From assembly GCF_001458295.1 (NCBI RefSeq), contig NZ_CYUD01000002.1, positions 331,648-395,647 of the forward strand: a stretch of 64,000 bases of DNA. The letters are read 5' to 3'. The stretch is from Ruegeria denitrificans (GTDB lineage: Bacteria > Pseudomonadota > Alphaproteobacteria > Rhodobacterales > Rhodobacteraceae). How positions within the stretch are numbered: position 1 is the first letter of the stretch; every line of letters starts with the position of its first letter. Positions 9,773 to 19,662 of this stretch are shown here, piece by piece. A model generated the notes under the pieces. It was not told the DNA's origin, searched no databases, and saw nothing but the letters and a program-made list of their open reading frames with translations. The position numbers and the translations under genes were made by a program.

Positions 9773-12700
9773 TCAATCCGGCAATACGAATTCTGGCCAG
9801 AGCGCTGACCCACCCAGAATTGACGTTGGAACATTCGTGCCTTCAGGAAGATTGTCGAAGTCAGAAAGGACGATTGCCGCAGCATCCGTCTCTGGCCTTA
9901 AGATAACCCGCTGAAGGTCTGCACCATCCAGGGCTACTACGACCGAGGCTCCTCCCCCCTTCAGGCACACCCGAAGTATGTTCTCGCCAAGCTCCTGCGT
10001 TTCCAAGTCCGGGCGGCCTGAGAGAACAAGCCCCTCATCTGCTGCGAGACCATCCTCCTCCTCAGCGGAAACGATTGCGTCGTAAAGCGCGCGGACCTCG
10101 CTTTCATCACTTTCAGGAGGCCATAGTACGCTGTCTGCCAGGGATCTTTTGTTCTTCATCAAGTTCTGCAACAGGCAATCAAAAGAACCGCGCTGGAGGC
10201 GCGGGTGTATAGCCAAGGGGATATGCACAGTAACCGGGCGGGTCTGTCCAATGCGGTGAGTTCGGTCGTTGCATTGTTCTTCGACCGCGGGATTCCACCA
10301 GCGAGTCAAATGGATCACGTGGTTTGCCGCTGTCAGGGTCAACCCCGTACCTGCCGCACGCGGCCCCAATACAAGGACATCGAAACCTTCATCATGCTGC
10401 ATATGGCGTTGAAAATGGTCTGTGATTTCCTTTCGATGCGACACCGGTGTTGATCCATTGATGATTTCGACGCGTGGCAAGCCGAATTCGATTTTGACCA
10501 GTTCAGCAAACCAGGCTTGAACATCCCTGTTCTCGACAAACACGAGCGCCTTTTCCCCCTTTGCCTGGATCGCTCGAAGGACATCTATGGCAGCCTCAAT
10601 ACGGGCTGAAGCGTGGATAAAAGTTTCAGGCGCTTCACCTTCCAACAAACCCGGATGCAAGGATGTTCTCCTGATGTGGTGCAGGAGGCCAAACAGGGAT
10701 TGCCCGGGTTTACGAGCCTCATCATATCTGAGCGCTTGGATCTCTGGCATGATGCGTGGATGCAGCACCCTCACTTTGGGTGGCAGATCCGATGCAGCTT
10801 TCTCTTTTGTGCGTCGAATGCCCAATGCCGGGTACCCGTTGATCGATGAGAACACGGCACGGTGCAACTCTTGCATGTTACCCTGCTTTGGAATGTCAAA
10901 GGCGATACGAAAATCGTTGAGCGCACCCAGAGCCCCGGGAATCAGCTGATCCATGATAGCCCAAATGTCGCGGGTAGCATTCTCAACGGGAGTTCCAGTC
11001 AAACCAATTCGAAAGTCAGCGTTGACAGCCTTCGCCGCATTCGAACGCAACGTTGATGGGTTCTTGAGATTCTGGATTTCATCAAACACGGCGACTTCGA
11101 AAGGAGTTTGGGCAAAGGTCACCGCGTAATTTGCCAAAGTTTGGTAAGTGGTAATTACGAGTCGCGGCTCGGAGCAATCAACAAGACTGGAGAGGTCAAG
11201 TTTCGCGCGACCATCCTGAATGTCCCTGCCCCGTTCACCCTGAACGCGCCACGCCTTGAGTTCGCGGCCATAGAGACGAACCGGCTCATCGAAAATACCC
11301 GGCAGAAGGTGCTTCCTGGTTTCATCTTCCCAATTCCTAAGCAAGGATGTGGGGGCGACAATGAGAAACGGTTTGGTAGGCAATTCACCTTTCGTCATCC
11401 TCTCATTCAACCATGCCAGGAAAGAGAGCGTTTGAACGGTCTTTCCAAGACCTTGTTCATCAGCATTCAGGATTCCAGGGAGACCGGCCTCCCATGCAGA
11501 CAATTGCCAATCAAAGGCGTTTCTCTGATGTACGTACAAAGATTTCTTTAGCGAACTGGGCAACCCTCGCTCCGTTGCTGAAGGTCTGTCGCGCAACCTT
11601 TCGCGGAATTCGAGTTCCCAGAAATTGTCATGTGTCACCGGCAAAATGGCCGTGACCTCGCCTTCTTCTGCCTGATCCTGGCTGATTCGATTGAGATACA
11701 GTTCCAGACGCCGTCTCACTGCCTGGATAACCAACTCCGTGACAGGAAGAACTCCTTGTTCAAGCAGGACCTCCAGATCCCCGCTCTCCTGCGCAGCAAG
11801 GAGAGCCTTCAACACGGTATCCAGATCCTCTTCTGGAATGGTACCCAGGATCTCACCAACGACAGCTTCAATGTCATCAGGCAACCACGACGTGCCAGAT
11901 CCTTCAAGAATTTCGATCTCGGGCTTGGTCCACTTCCTGATCTCGATAACGCGATCAGTCCACTCCCGCGTTTCAGCCCAAGCTTTTTCGAACTCTGTTT
12001 CAACCGCATCTACCAGATCGGCAGACGGCATCAGTTCGTTCAGCCGACCCTCATCTATCAGAGCTTGCTCAATCGCTTCTGCAACCAAGCGATCTGCATT
12101 TTCGAGGAAATTCCTCTTCTCCTGGTCTGTTCCTCTCGCATGGCGCGAAATCACATCGACAACCGGCACAACAGACTTGTCCAGGATCAGGAACCTGTTC
12201 TCTCCTACCCGATATGCTGGTTGAGCGCCTCGGCGGTTGGAATCGTCTTTGAAGGCAGAAAGCTCATCGCCCTGGAGCGCGGCGGAAACCTCGGACGCCA
12301 TTTCTCCTTGTCGGATTTGCTGAGATACAAATGGTAGCGGCGCAAATCCCAATGGATCCTCGGGATCGACAGCCAACCCCACCTTGTCACACGCGACAAT
12401 TTCCACCTTTTCCAGATAACGTTCTGGCCGCGTTAACCCGTCATCTTCAAGGTCACCCAATGCCGCACGAAACTCCGAGAGCGCGCGCCAGTGTTCTGGC
12501 AGAGGCCTGCCGCCGTCGAAGGCTTCAGACAAGAAGATTGCGTCATAGATCTGCGCAGGCAATCGCATGAAAACGCCGCCAGATTCTACTATCGCACCCG
12601 TACGATTGAGCCGAATTTGCCGCTTGTCACGCTCCCACCACCACTGCAGAGCAAAGCTCTCGCTCCCAAGGGATCCTCGCATTTCCGCATGGAACACTAC

Positions 12701-12988
12701 ACCAGAAAGTTTCCGGGGTATCCCAAGCACGGAAGCTGACATGTCATCCAGCCGTGACACCATCCAGTGATCCAGCCACAAGTAATCAGCCGAAAGTTCA
12801 TGGTGATCGGAGTCACGATCCAAAGCACGGATGCTCGAAAAGGCAACAGCAAGGGTTCTTTCAGCGCCTGCAAGTGTTTTTAGATCTACAGGTTCCCGTT
12901 TCCGAAAGCGTGCAAACAATCCTGTCTTTTGTTGTGAAATTCGTACTCGAAGGCCATTTTCTTCAATATCGAACTGAAACTCATGCAT
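9773..12988 (-). CDS. zorD: Zorya type I defence protein ZorD (SNF2-family helicase/nuclease)
   Basis: 1071 aa, the usual ZorD size. The C-terminal half is a SWI2/SNF2 ATPase: Walker A DEQGLGKT (K516), DEIQ box FDEIQNL (D636), motif III IGLTGTPVEN, and the motif V/VI region RTHRIGQTRPVTVH. The N-terminal half (about 1-440) is the divergent ZorD-specific part. In Zorya, ZorC and ZorD are cytosolic effectors that act on invading DNA after the ZorAB motor senses envelope perturbation. ATG 12988 overlaps the zorC stop as TAATG, so it is preferred to an in-frame TTG at 13021. Last gene of the operon. Confidence 0.92.
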   Translation of the reverse strand: MHEFQFDIEENGLRVRISQQKTGLFARFRKREPVDLKTLAGAERTLAVAFSSIRALDRDSDHHELSADYLWLDHWMVSRLDDMSASVLGIPRKLSGVVFHAEMRGSLGSESFALQWWWERDKRQIRLNRTGAIVESGGVFMRLPAQIYDAIFLSEAFDGGRPLPEHWRALSEFRAALGDLEDDGLTRPERYLEKVEIVACDKVGLAVDPEDPLGFAPLPFVSQQIRQGEMASEVSAALQGDELSAFKDDSNRRGAQPAYRVGENRFLILDKSVVPVVDVISRHARGTDQEKRNFLENADRLVAEAIEQALIDEGRLNELMPSADLVDAVETEFEKAWAETREWTDRVIEIRKWTKPEIEILEGSGTSWLPDDIEAVVGEILGTIPEEDLDTVLKALLAAQESGDLEVLLEQGVLPVTELVIQAVRRRLELYLNRISQDQAEEGEVTAILPVTHDNFWELEFRERLRDRPSATERGLPSSLKKSLYVHQRNAFDWQLSAWEAGLPGILNADEQGLGKTVQTLSFLAWLNERMTKGELPTKPFLIVAPTSLLRNWEDETRKHLLPGIFDEPVRLYGRELKAWRVQGERGRDIQDGRAKLDLSSLVDCSEPRLVITTYQTLANYAVTFAQTPFEVAVFDEIQNLKNPSTLRSNAAKAVNADFRIGLTGTPVENATRDIWAIMDQLIPGALGALNDFRIAFDIPKQGNMQELHRAVFSSINGYPALGIRRTKEKAASDLPPKVRVLHPRIMPEIQALRYDEARKPGQSLFGLLHHIRRTSLHPGLLEGEAPETFIHASARIEAAIDVLRAIQAKGEKALVFVENRDVQAWFAELVKIEFGLPRVEIINGSTPVSHRKEITDHFQRHMQHDEGFDVLVLGPRAAGTGLTLTAANHVIHLTRWWNPAVEEQCNDRTHRIGQTRPVTVHIPLAIHPRLQRGSFDCLLQNLMKNKRSLADSVLWPPESDESEVRALYDAIVSAEEEDGLAADEGLVLSGRPDLETQELGENILRVCLKGGGASVVVALDGADLQRVILRPETDAAAIVLSDFDNLPEGTNVPTSILGGSALWPEFVLPD

Positions 12989-14298
12989 TACAAAACCCGC
13001 CTTTGCACCCACTCCATCCAATGGCCAGGTGGATCATGCCTTCTGGCATCCTGGTGGCCCACTGGCAGCAAGATATCGTCAAGATCGTAGTTGCTGAGAT
13101 AAAGCTCAGGAGTTGCTCGAGTTGGTGTCGGAAAAATATGCACCCGAAAACTATGCGAGCCTTCGACAACCGTCTTCGATCCGATCTTCATCATGAGCAG
13201 ACAGGTATCACTTCGAGTGCCTTGGTGGCCAAAGCTCATGTAGGATGGATCACCCGTACGAGCATAAAGTTCCTTTGCATGGGGCACGGCTTTGCTGCCG
13301 AGTGCGACCCACGCTTCCTCAATACGGCCCTTGTCATAGACTCCCATCCAGAACCGTTTTCGATTTGCCCATTGGTGCCCCTGTTCCGATCCTCCTTCTG
13401 CCCTGGTCACAATATCGAAAATCGCTTCCATGCTCTTGCGAGCCAACCATTTCAGCAGGATCCGTCGATAAGGCTGCCCTACCATGGACCAAAAAGCTGG
13501 GCGATCAGTCCGAGGGTCGCCGAACCTATTCACGAGCCTTTCCAGGTTGAATTCGCGGAGCTTCTGAGGGCAGTCGGTGGAAACCCAGGGGGATAGAATT
13601 TTTTCGACAGTCTCAGCAGCCCAAGGGTCAAAAAGTTTCGGACGGTTTGGCGGTGTTACCCATCCCAGAAGCTTGTCTACGGCCATCTCAGTCTGTGGCA
13701 TGGGGGTTTGCCTGAGAAATGCGAGATGGGTTTCTCTCATCAAGCCTTCTTCGTGAGGGGCAGGTAAACCTTCAGACTTGAGCCACTGGTAAGGTGTCGT
13801 GGCTTCGACCATTCGTGCAGCCATCTTCTCTGCGCCATCTTCAATATCAAGAAAGGCCGGGTGCTTTGCGAATATTGTCTTCCAACGCGTCGGCAGTACG
13901 GAGGCCTTTTCAAGCAAAAGGTTTGAAAGAACACGTGTCTTGGCCGCTCGTTTTGACCAACTCACAAAGTATCCCCGGCACATGGCATCGATCAGGGTCG
14001 GGTTCGTTGCAACCTTCATTTCCTGATCCAGGAAAAGGCGCAATTCCTGTGGGAGTTCGATCTTTTCTCGAAGATGCTCATAAACCGCGATACCAACATC
14101 GCCGGACGTCACACCTTGCCAAATTCCCGCCTTATATGCCTCCTCTACTTTACGAAGAATGATCGGGACATCCTCTGGCGCGCGTTTCTCGAGCCCAGGA
14201 AAGGCTTCTGCGATCCGTTCTGCGGCCTTATCCAAGGCTCCACCTTTGACGCGAACACTGAAGTCAGGTTTGAGGACAAGTCGATCGGCCAGGCTCAT
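12988..14298 (-). CDS. zorC: Zorya type I defence protein ZorC (EH_signature domain)
   Basis: 436 aa, soluble. The C-terminal part shows the EH_signature pattern: WANRKRFWMGVYDKGRIEEAWVALG, then DTCLLMMKIGSKTVVEGSHSFRVHIF, with the conserved E (VVE) and H (SHSF). The N-terminal part is helical. ZorC is a DNA-binding partner recruited with ZorD in type I systems, while type II systems have ZorE instead, so this gene sets the type. Its ATG overlaps zorB's stop (4 nt) and its stop overlaps zorD's start, so it is coupled on both sides. It appears somewhat shorter than the E. coli protein as I remember it. Confidence 0.9.
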   Translation of the reverse strand: MSLADRLVLKPDFSVRVKGGALDKAAERIAEAFPGLEKRAPEDVPIILRKVEEAYKAGIWQGVTSGDVGIAVYEHLREKIELPQELRLFLDQEMKVATNPTLIDAMCRGYFVSWSKRAAKTRVLSNLLLEKASVLPTRWKTIFAKHPAFLDIEDGAEKMAARMVEATTPYQWLKSEGLPAPHEEGLMRETHLAFLRQTPMPQTEMAVDKLLGWVTPPNRPKLFDPWAAETVEKILSPWVSTDCPQKLREFNLERLVNRFGDPRTDRPAFWSMVGQPYRRILLKWLARKSMEAIFDIVTRAEGGSEQGHQWANRKRFWMGVYDKGRIEEAWVALGSKAVPHAKELYARTGDPSYMSFGHQGTRSDTCLLMMKIGSKTVVEGSHSFRVHIFPTPTRATPELYLSNYDLDDILLPVGHQDARRHDPPGHWMEWVQRRVL

Positions 14299-15371
14299 TC
14301 GAGTTCTCCTCCCTGGAGAAGTTTTTGAATGCGCGCCAGATCATCCAGACCAGACGGTATCGAAGCTTCATCCACCGGCGAGAACATTATGAAACGAATG
14401 TCGATACGCCGGTTTGCATCCCGGCCACCAGGTAAGGCTTCATCAGCAATTGGTCGGCCTTCGCCGTAGCCTGACACGGAAAGCACAGGCTGTGCACGCA
14501 GGTTCATAAACCCAAGCAACTGCGGGTTGGCCGCAATCATTTCGCCATAGATTGCCGCACCACGCCGGGCACTCAGATCCATGTTGTGATTATCACTTCC
14601 AACACTGTCCGCGTGACCTTCAATCTGCAACGCATCGATTACAGCAATATCTTCGTTGCAAGTACTGCCCAGCGTCGATGGTTCTCCCAGAGAGAAACAA
14701 GCTATGACTTCCTGGAGGATACCAGCAATGAGCCGCATTTTGGCCCGACCTTGGCGCGATGGTGTCGTTGAATTTGACGCAAAAAGCCCATCACCTCTGA
14801 ATTGGAGTGCATCCTGGTTGCGCGAAATGCTGACATCGATCGAGGGATCAACCGCAACGATCCTTTCTCGCAAAACGTGAAGGATCCTGGCCCTCTGCAA
14901 AGAGACAACGGTATTGTATCTTTCGATCAAGTTCTCGTCTGAACTGGCAGCTAAGAGCGCATGCAAGCGTTGCAGTTCGTTTCGGAGCAGTGAAATACGT
15001 GCCACGGCGGTGTCCCCATCCGCCAGTTCCAACTCTGCATGAATTGCGTCGATATCTTCTTCCAGCGCACGCACTCTGGCCTCAAGCTGCGCTTTTTCAG
15101 CCTGCAACTTAGAGATGATGCTTGGTTCTCCTGAACGATAGCTTTCCAACTCCTCAAGCAGCTGTCTGACCTGAAGATCCCGCTGCTCGATGATGCTTTC
15201 TGCTTCATCGAGCATATGTTTCGGGACTGTTTCCCCTGGCGTAATCTGGGTGGCGAAAAAGGCGAGCAAAATCATCACGATGAACAAAAAGCTCACTGTC
15301 ATGTCCGTCATCGAAACGAAGACGGATTCTTCCTCCTCTTCCGACAACCTCTGGCGAAACGCATGCCTCAT
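14295..15371 (-). CDS. zorB: Zorya type I motor stator subunit ZorB (MotB/OmpA-like)
   Basis: 358 aa. A short cytosolic acidic N-terminus (EEEEES) is followed by one TM helix SMTDMTVSFLFIVMILLAFFA (about 20-40) with D23 in the position of the proton-carrying Asp of MotB/ZorB. A periplasmic coiled coil (about 50-150) follows, then a C-terminal OmpA-like peptidoglycan-binding domain (IEGHADSVGSDNHNMDLSARRG; GYGEGRP; RRIDIRF). With ZorA it forms the inner-membrane proton-driven rotary motor anchored to peptidoglycan. ATG overlaps zorA's stop (4 nt). The coiled coil between TM and OmpA domain makes it longer than E. coli ZorB. Confidence 0.93.
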   Translation of the reverse strand: MRHAFRQRLSEEEEESVFVSMTDMTVSFLFIVMILLAFFATQITPGETVPKHMLDEAESIIEQRDLQVRQLLEELESYRSGEPSIISKLQAEKAQLEARVRALEEDIDAIHAELELADGDTAVARISLLRNELQRLHALLAASSDENLIERYNTVVSLQRARILHVLRERIVAVDPSIDVSISRNQDALQFRGDGLFASNSTTPSRQGRAKMRLIAGILQEVIACFSLGEPSTLGSTCNEDIAVIDALQIEGHADSVGSDNHNMDLSARRGAAIYGEMIAANPQLLGFMNLRAQPVLSVSGYGEGRPIADEALPGGRDANRRIDIRFIMFSPVDEASIPSGLDDLARIQKLLQGGELE

Positions 15372-16828
15372 TCTGCAATCGCCTCAACCGACGACTTGGG
15401 CTGGCTTTCCGGCTCGAACGCCTTCGCGTTTTCAATGACCGCCTGGAGAGTAGACAACGCATCGGCGAACCTCTCCTGTACGCCGTTTCCGTGATCTTCG
15501 AGCTTGTCGATCGTCTTACCCACTTCGACCTGGTAGGTCTGAAAGGCTTTCTCAAGCTGCCCATCATAGGCGGCTGCTCGGCTCTCGAAGGCTTCAATCA
15601 GGCCTTTGATAGACAGCATCGCCTCCAAAACGACCTGTTTCTCCTCCGAGATCGCAGTCTTGGCGGCGTGAACCATTTCGGTTGCGCCTTCGGCTACCCG
15701 CAAGTTTGCCGCATTTCCTTCTTTGACTGTTTCCATGACCGTTGGGGCCAAGTCGCCAACCATTCCACTTGCGCTTGTCAGCTTTTCGGACACTTCCTCA
15801 AGACGCGAGAGTGCGGAAATCAGGGACTTCGTGGAAGAAGAAAGAGCCTCATCAAATTGTTTACCCGCCAGGTTCAGGTCGTCTCCGATTGAAGACAAGG
15901 CATTTGCAGCAGCTTCCATCCTCTCTGAAACAGAGTCCAACGAACCGCCAATCCCCGAGGTAATGTCTTTTCCCAGTTGATCGACCATGGTGCCTACATT
16001 CTGCACCGACTGTTCCACCACCCTGTTCAATGGCTCGCTCAGCTTCGCAACCAAATGTGTATTCAGTTCAGCCTGTTGTACTGTTTGGTCCTCGATTGCC
16101 CTCAGCTGCTTCCCTGCGAGATCCTCCAAGCTGATGAACGCCATATTTTTCTCAAGTGAAGCGGCGAAGGAATCGGCCCCCTTTTCAACTCTGGTCGACC
16201 AGTACCGCAGACAAAAATTGATTATGATGGAACAGGCCAGCCCACTCAAAGACATAGTGAATTTGGCTGAAGCTTGCCCCAGAAGTTCACGCAACGCACT
16301 TACTGTTGCGGCATCGTTGCCATTCAATAAACCCTGGGTCTGTTGAAGCACTGCCACCAAACCAAGGAAGGTTAACAACAGACCAAGAGAAACGAAAACT
16401 CCCGGAACCCATCGCAAAGATTTCAAAGAAAATCCAAGATCATCCACGTTCAAGAATGCTGATGGGCGAATTGAGTTGTGAATCCGCGCCTCGTCGCCCC
16501 TGCCGACAACTGTAAGCGTTTCACAATATTCCGAAAATCCAGTCGACAATGTACGGTCGGCTGCGCCCTTCCGGCGTTTGAGTGCCGCTCTCAGGGCTTC
16601 TGCATCCAGGCCATGGCCCGAACTGTCGGAAGCGCGTTCTGCGTCTCTCAGCGCGGCAGCAAGCGCTTGCCTGCGCGACCACGAAATGAGGGAGATCCAA
16701 ATGACGAATAGCATCATAGCTGCAAAAAGACCCGCGCTGATGATGCCGGGCCAGTGCTCGTCAACGATCATGTTGGCCGCCGACAGGATAAAGTCCCGAA
16801 CCCAGACGCCTACGCTTTCAAAATCCAT
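15368..16828 (-). CDS. zorA: Zorya type I motor subunit ZorA (MotA/ExbB-like)
   Basis: 486 aa from ATG 16828, which has TTTGGAG 7-8 nt upstream; an in-frame GTG at 16879 lacks a good ribosome site. Three TM segments are visible: about 27-49 (IISAGLFAAMMLFVIWISL), 143-163 (VPGVFVSLGLLLTFLGLVAVL) and 190-207 (FTMSLSGLACSIIINFCL). This is the MotA/TolQ/ExbB core. From about 215 to the end runs a long helical, heptad-like cytosolic tail rich in A/E/S/L, the part that in Zorya transmits the signal inward. The tail (about 270 aa) is shorter than in E. coli ZorA as I remember it. First gene of zorABCD. Confidence 0.92.
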   Translation of the reverse strand: MDFESVGVWVRDFILSAANMIVDEHWPGIISAGLFAAMMLFVIWISLISWSRRQALAAALRDAERASDSSGHGLDAEALRAALKRRKGAADRTLSTGFSEYCETLTVVGRGDEARIHNSIRPSAFLNVDDLGFSLKSLRWVPGVFVSLGLLLTFLGLVAVLQQTQGLLNGNDAATVSALRELLGQASAKFTMSLSGLACSIIINFCLRYWSTRVEKGADSFAASLEKNMAFISLEDLAGKQLRAIEDQTVQQAELNTHLVAKLSEPLNRVVEQSVQNVGTMVDQLGKDITSGIGGSLDSVSERMEAAANALSSIGDDLNLAGKQFDEALSSSTKSLISALSRLEEVSEKLTSASGMVGDLAPTVMETVKEGNAANLRVAEGATEMVHAAKTAISEEKQVVLEAMLSIKGLIEAFESRAAAYDGQLEKAFQTYQVEVGKTIDKLEDHGNGVQERFADALSTLQAVIENAKAFEPESQPKSSVEAIAE

Positions 16829-17072
16829 TTCGTCTCCAAATCTGAGGGTATCGTCTTTCTGGCAACCCTCTTGTTGCACACAGTTTTTCCACTTTCATTG
16901 ATGCAACTCAACCATCGAGTGCGCTAATTGTTCACCAGAATCCCCTAAAGCCACAAAGGCATGCTGCCCAACTGTTTGAACCAAAGCACTGTCAATCCAT
17001 CTGAGGCCCGAAGAAGTTTTTCGTTTGACGCCAATGCACCCATCTTCCCGACGAGACGTCAGGGAGATCGAA

Positions 17073-17612
17073 ATGTGTTCAGATCAATCAGCAAAGGATC
17101 ATGCACTGCTAATCAGCACCAAGGATCTTTCTGAATTTCTAAATACTTCGGAAGGGTTTGCTCGAAACCTCATGAAAAACCTCGACATTCCAAAGCGTGG
17201 GAAAGGTTATCCCAGGCTTCGCATATTCGCAGCATTAGGATTCGAAAAACCGTACCCGATCCATGCTCCGGGCATTTGGAGCACCCTGCTTGATGCTCCA
17301 GCAGCAGCGAAGGAGACAGGGGAAAGTGAGAAAACAATCGGGCGCATGTACGAAGGCGCCCACAAAGACAAAAGCTTCACCAACTTCTTACGTTTCGGCC
17401 CCCGCAAACGGATGATCTTTCCTTTTGAAGTTGAGGCTTGGCTCTCAGGCACCCAACCCAAATTTGTCCGGAAGAATGAGCTTATGCATCCCTTTCTTCG
17501 CGGAGAGATGCCACCAACGCACCAGACGGACAACCCCAGGCATGAGCCTGCTCCCGCAGGCACACGCTCATCGGCCACAGCCATTTTTCTCCCTCCGAAA
17601 GCGGCAAAATAG
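17073..17612 (+). CDS. Two-domain helix-turn-helix (excisionase/AlpA-like) protein
   Basis: 179 aa from ATG 17073, chosen because AGGGAG lies 6 nt upstream; an in-frame start at 17025 has no such site. Two winged-HTH-like units are visible: LISTKDLSEFLNTSEGFARN and, later, DAPAAAKETGESEKTIGRMY followed by KRMIFPFEVEAWL. Both have the MerR/AlpA/Xis look. The C-terminus is proline-rich and probably disordered. It diverges from zorA and lies directly upstream of the recombinase control region, so it may be the directionality factor or regulator of the integration module, or a regulator of zorA. The precise family was not recognised. Confidence 0.65.
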   Translation: MCSDQSAKDHALLISTKDLSEFLNTSEGFARNLMKNLDIPKRGKGYPRLRIFAALGFEKPYPIHAPGIWSTLLDAPAAAKETGESEKTIGRMYEGAHKDKSFTNFLRFGPRKRMIFPFEVEAWLSGTQPKFVRKNELMHPFLRGEMPPTHQTDNPRHEPAPAGTRSSATAIFLPPKAAK

Positions 17613-17752
17613 ATCTCCCCCAAATTTCCGCAAACCGTCATTTGGACCCAATTCCATCCTGTCGTTGAAGTACTCCTTTGCGACGCCAGGCGCCAAAAGG
17701 TTGAACAATATTCCGTTCGCCAAATGACTCTCCGGCGCGGAATTGGATGATT

Positions 17753-17886
17753 ATCGGTCAATGACACCGATAGCGGACAAAATGACAAACACCGCCGAAT
17801 ATTCGGTTCCGGAGTATCCGCAGGTTTTTGTCATTTTCCGCTTTGGTTTCAGCGATAACGGCCAATTTGTCATTTAGCGGACAAAA
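17753..17886. repeat. Inverted/direct repeat cluster before the recombinase operon
   Basis: The 286-nt gap 17613-17898 is dense in dyads. ATCGGT (17753-17758) pairs with ACCGAT (17766-17771). AAATGACAAA (17780-17789) recurs inverted as TTTGTCATTT at 17828-17837 (followed by TCCGC) and at 17866-17875. TAGCGGACAAAA occurs at 17771-17782 and again at 17875-17886. A 12-bp perfect palindrome CCGAATATTCGG is at 17795-17806. The arrangement suits recombinase core/arm sites or operators for the HTH protein. The last copy ends 12 nt before the int1 start codon. Confidence 0.6.
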
Positions 17887-17898
17887 AAAGAGGCCCAA

Positions 17899-19662
17899 AT
17901 GAGCTTTCATAAACCACTCACCGCAATGACCCTGCAAGACGTCCAAGACCGAGAGGTGGCGGCAGGCAATAACGACTACGCCAATGCTGTTGGTCGCTAC
18001 CCGCACCTGACTGATGGTGCAGTTCTCAATCAAATCCCCGCAGATCTGACGTTGATAAAACAGCGACTGCCACTCCATGGGTTCGATCCCTCTCTCAGCA
18101 AATCAGAGAAGGCCTACAAAGCAACGAGGCGAAAGATCATTGCAGCGGTCAAAAACGCGACAGGCGAAGCTGAAGCAGCCAGAGAACGCCGTGCCCGGGT
18201 CGACGAATGGGCGGAACTTCTGACCGCCCTGGAACCTCACGCCGTCACAGAAGGCGAACGGAAACACCGTGCCAAACAGATTCTCATCCCTGTCAGGAAG
18301 CTGGCTGACGTAGCGCGGGCAAGCGATATCAAACCCAGCCAGGTGTGTCAGGACTGGTTGGACACCGTTTCGCCAACCCTGGAAACCAACGAGTGGAAAA
18401 CTCTTCAGCGCGCATTCAAGACGCTGAACAAATTTCGCCACGACGACAATGTATGCCGCTATCTTCCCGTTGCTCCCTTTCCTTCCCCTGAACCTCGCCG
18501 CCAGGAAAACCTTCATCTCATTCCTCCTCATATCGCTGATGAAATCGATGATTGGGTGCGCAACGCCACGCTGACCGAGTTCGATCCTGTTGAGCAGGAA
18601 CATGTGAATACCGCTTCGGTCTCGAGCGTAAATTTCAAGCTGGCAGCGATGCGGAAATTCGTCAGCACACTTTTTCGCAGTGGTCGGCTACAGCCACATA
18701 CAAAATTGGGTCTACAGGACCTCATGACGCCTGAGTATGCGACCGATGTCGTTCGGTTTTGGAGCCAACATGAAGATCAAAAGGGGCATATCTCGGCAAG
18801 AACCGCGTATGACTACCTCAAATCCAACTATGTCGTCATGGCCAGAAATGACGTCGATCCTTCCCTCATGAAAAGCCATCTCAGAGCCAACCGGTTCCTG
18901 AAAAATGGGAAGAAGGCCAGCAACGACATGTCACCCACTTCACGCAAATTCTGTGAGCATCTATTGGCATCACCACAGCAGACCATGAAATTCCTGTCGA
19001 TGCATGTTCATTTGCGCAATCAGGTCAATGAACTGCTCGACCGGCTTACTGGCGTTGAATTCAACCCGAAATCGCAGGAGATTACGCGGATCCGACAGAT
19101 CGGAACGGTCGCTGCCATCTGCGCCCTCGAAACACGCGGGGCTCCCATAAGAATCGAAAGTGCTTTGGAGTTGATATTTCGCGGCCCGGGCAGAACCTTC
19201 CATCTCCCGTCACGAAAAACCAAGCATGCCACAATCGATCTCGGGCCCGAGCACACCAAGAACGATGTGGAGATCTGGGCCCCGATACAGCCCAACCATT
19301 TGAATGGCCTCGAAGTCATCCTCTGGTATCTCGAAAAAATTCGCCCCCTCTTTCCCAACCACGAAGAAAGCGTTCACCTGTTTCCTGGTTTCAAATACGG
19401 AGAAGCACTGGAATACAGAACCTTCCTGGGCTGGTTCAAGCGCCAAACCCGAAGCGCCGGATTGCCAATGACACCGCATAAATTCAGGCATGGCCTCGCC
19501 TCGCTTCTGTTGCAACACAACCCAGGCAGATGGGACCTCCTCGAGAGATTGCTCGACGACACGCCCGCAACCGTTCGCAAGAATTATGCCTGGGTGAATG
19601 AACGCGCCAAACGCACGGAAGTTCAAAAATTCATTCTGGACCTGTCGAGCCTCAGCCGATGA
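17899..19662 (+). CDS. Large tyrosine recombinase (integrase-like) 1
   Basis: 587 aa. The C-terminal catalytic core shows the tyrosine-recombinase signature: R418 in GAPIRIESALEL, a K in the beta-hairpin (SRKTKHATIDL), H527-K-F-R530-H, and the nucleophile Y563 in DTPATVRKNYAWVN. The N-terminal 200-300 residues would be the arm/core-binding domains. The protein is longer than a typical phage integrase (about 350-420 aa). SD AAAGAGG precedes ATG 17899. The stop overlaps the next recombinase by 4 nt (ATGA). Probably drives integration or excision of the defence island; a complete active site argues that it is functional. Confidence 0.85.
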   Translation: MSFHKPLTAMTLQDVQDREVAAGNNDYANAVGRYPHLTDGAVLNQIPADLTLIKQRLPLHGFDPSLSKSEKAYKATRRKIIAAVKNATGEAEAARERRARVDEWAELLTALEPHAVTEGERKHRAKQILIPVRKLADVARASDIKPSQVCQDWLDTVSPTLETNEWKTLQRAFKTLNKFRHDDNVCRYLPVAPFPSPEPRRQENLHLIPPHIADEIDDWVRNATLTEFDPVEQEHVNTASVSSVNFKLAAMRKFVSTLFRSGRLQPHTKLGLQDLMTPEYATDVVRFWSQHEDQKGHISARTAYDYLKSNYVVMARNDVDPSLMKSHLRANRFLKNGKKASNDMSPTSRKFCEHLLASPQQTMKFLSMHVHLRNQVNELLDRLTGVEFNPKSQEITRIRQIGTVAAICALETRGAPIRIESALELIFRGPGRTFHLPSRKTKHATIDLGPEHTKNDVEIWAPIQPNHLNGLEVILWYLEKIRPLFPNHEESVHLFPGFKYGEALEYRTFLGWFKRQTRSAGLPMTPHKFRHGLASLLLQHNPGRWDLLERLLDDTPATVRKNYAWVNERAKRTEVQKFILDLSSLSR

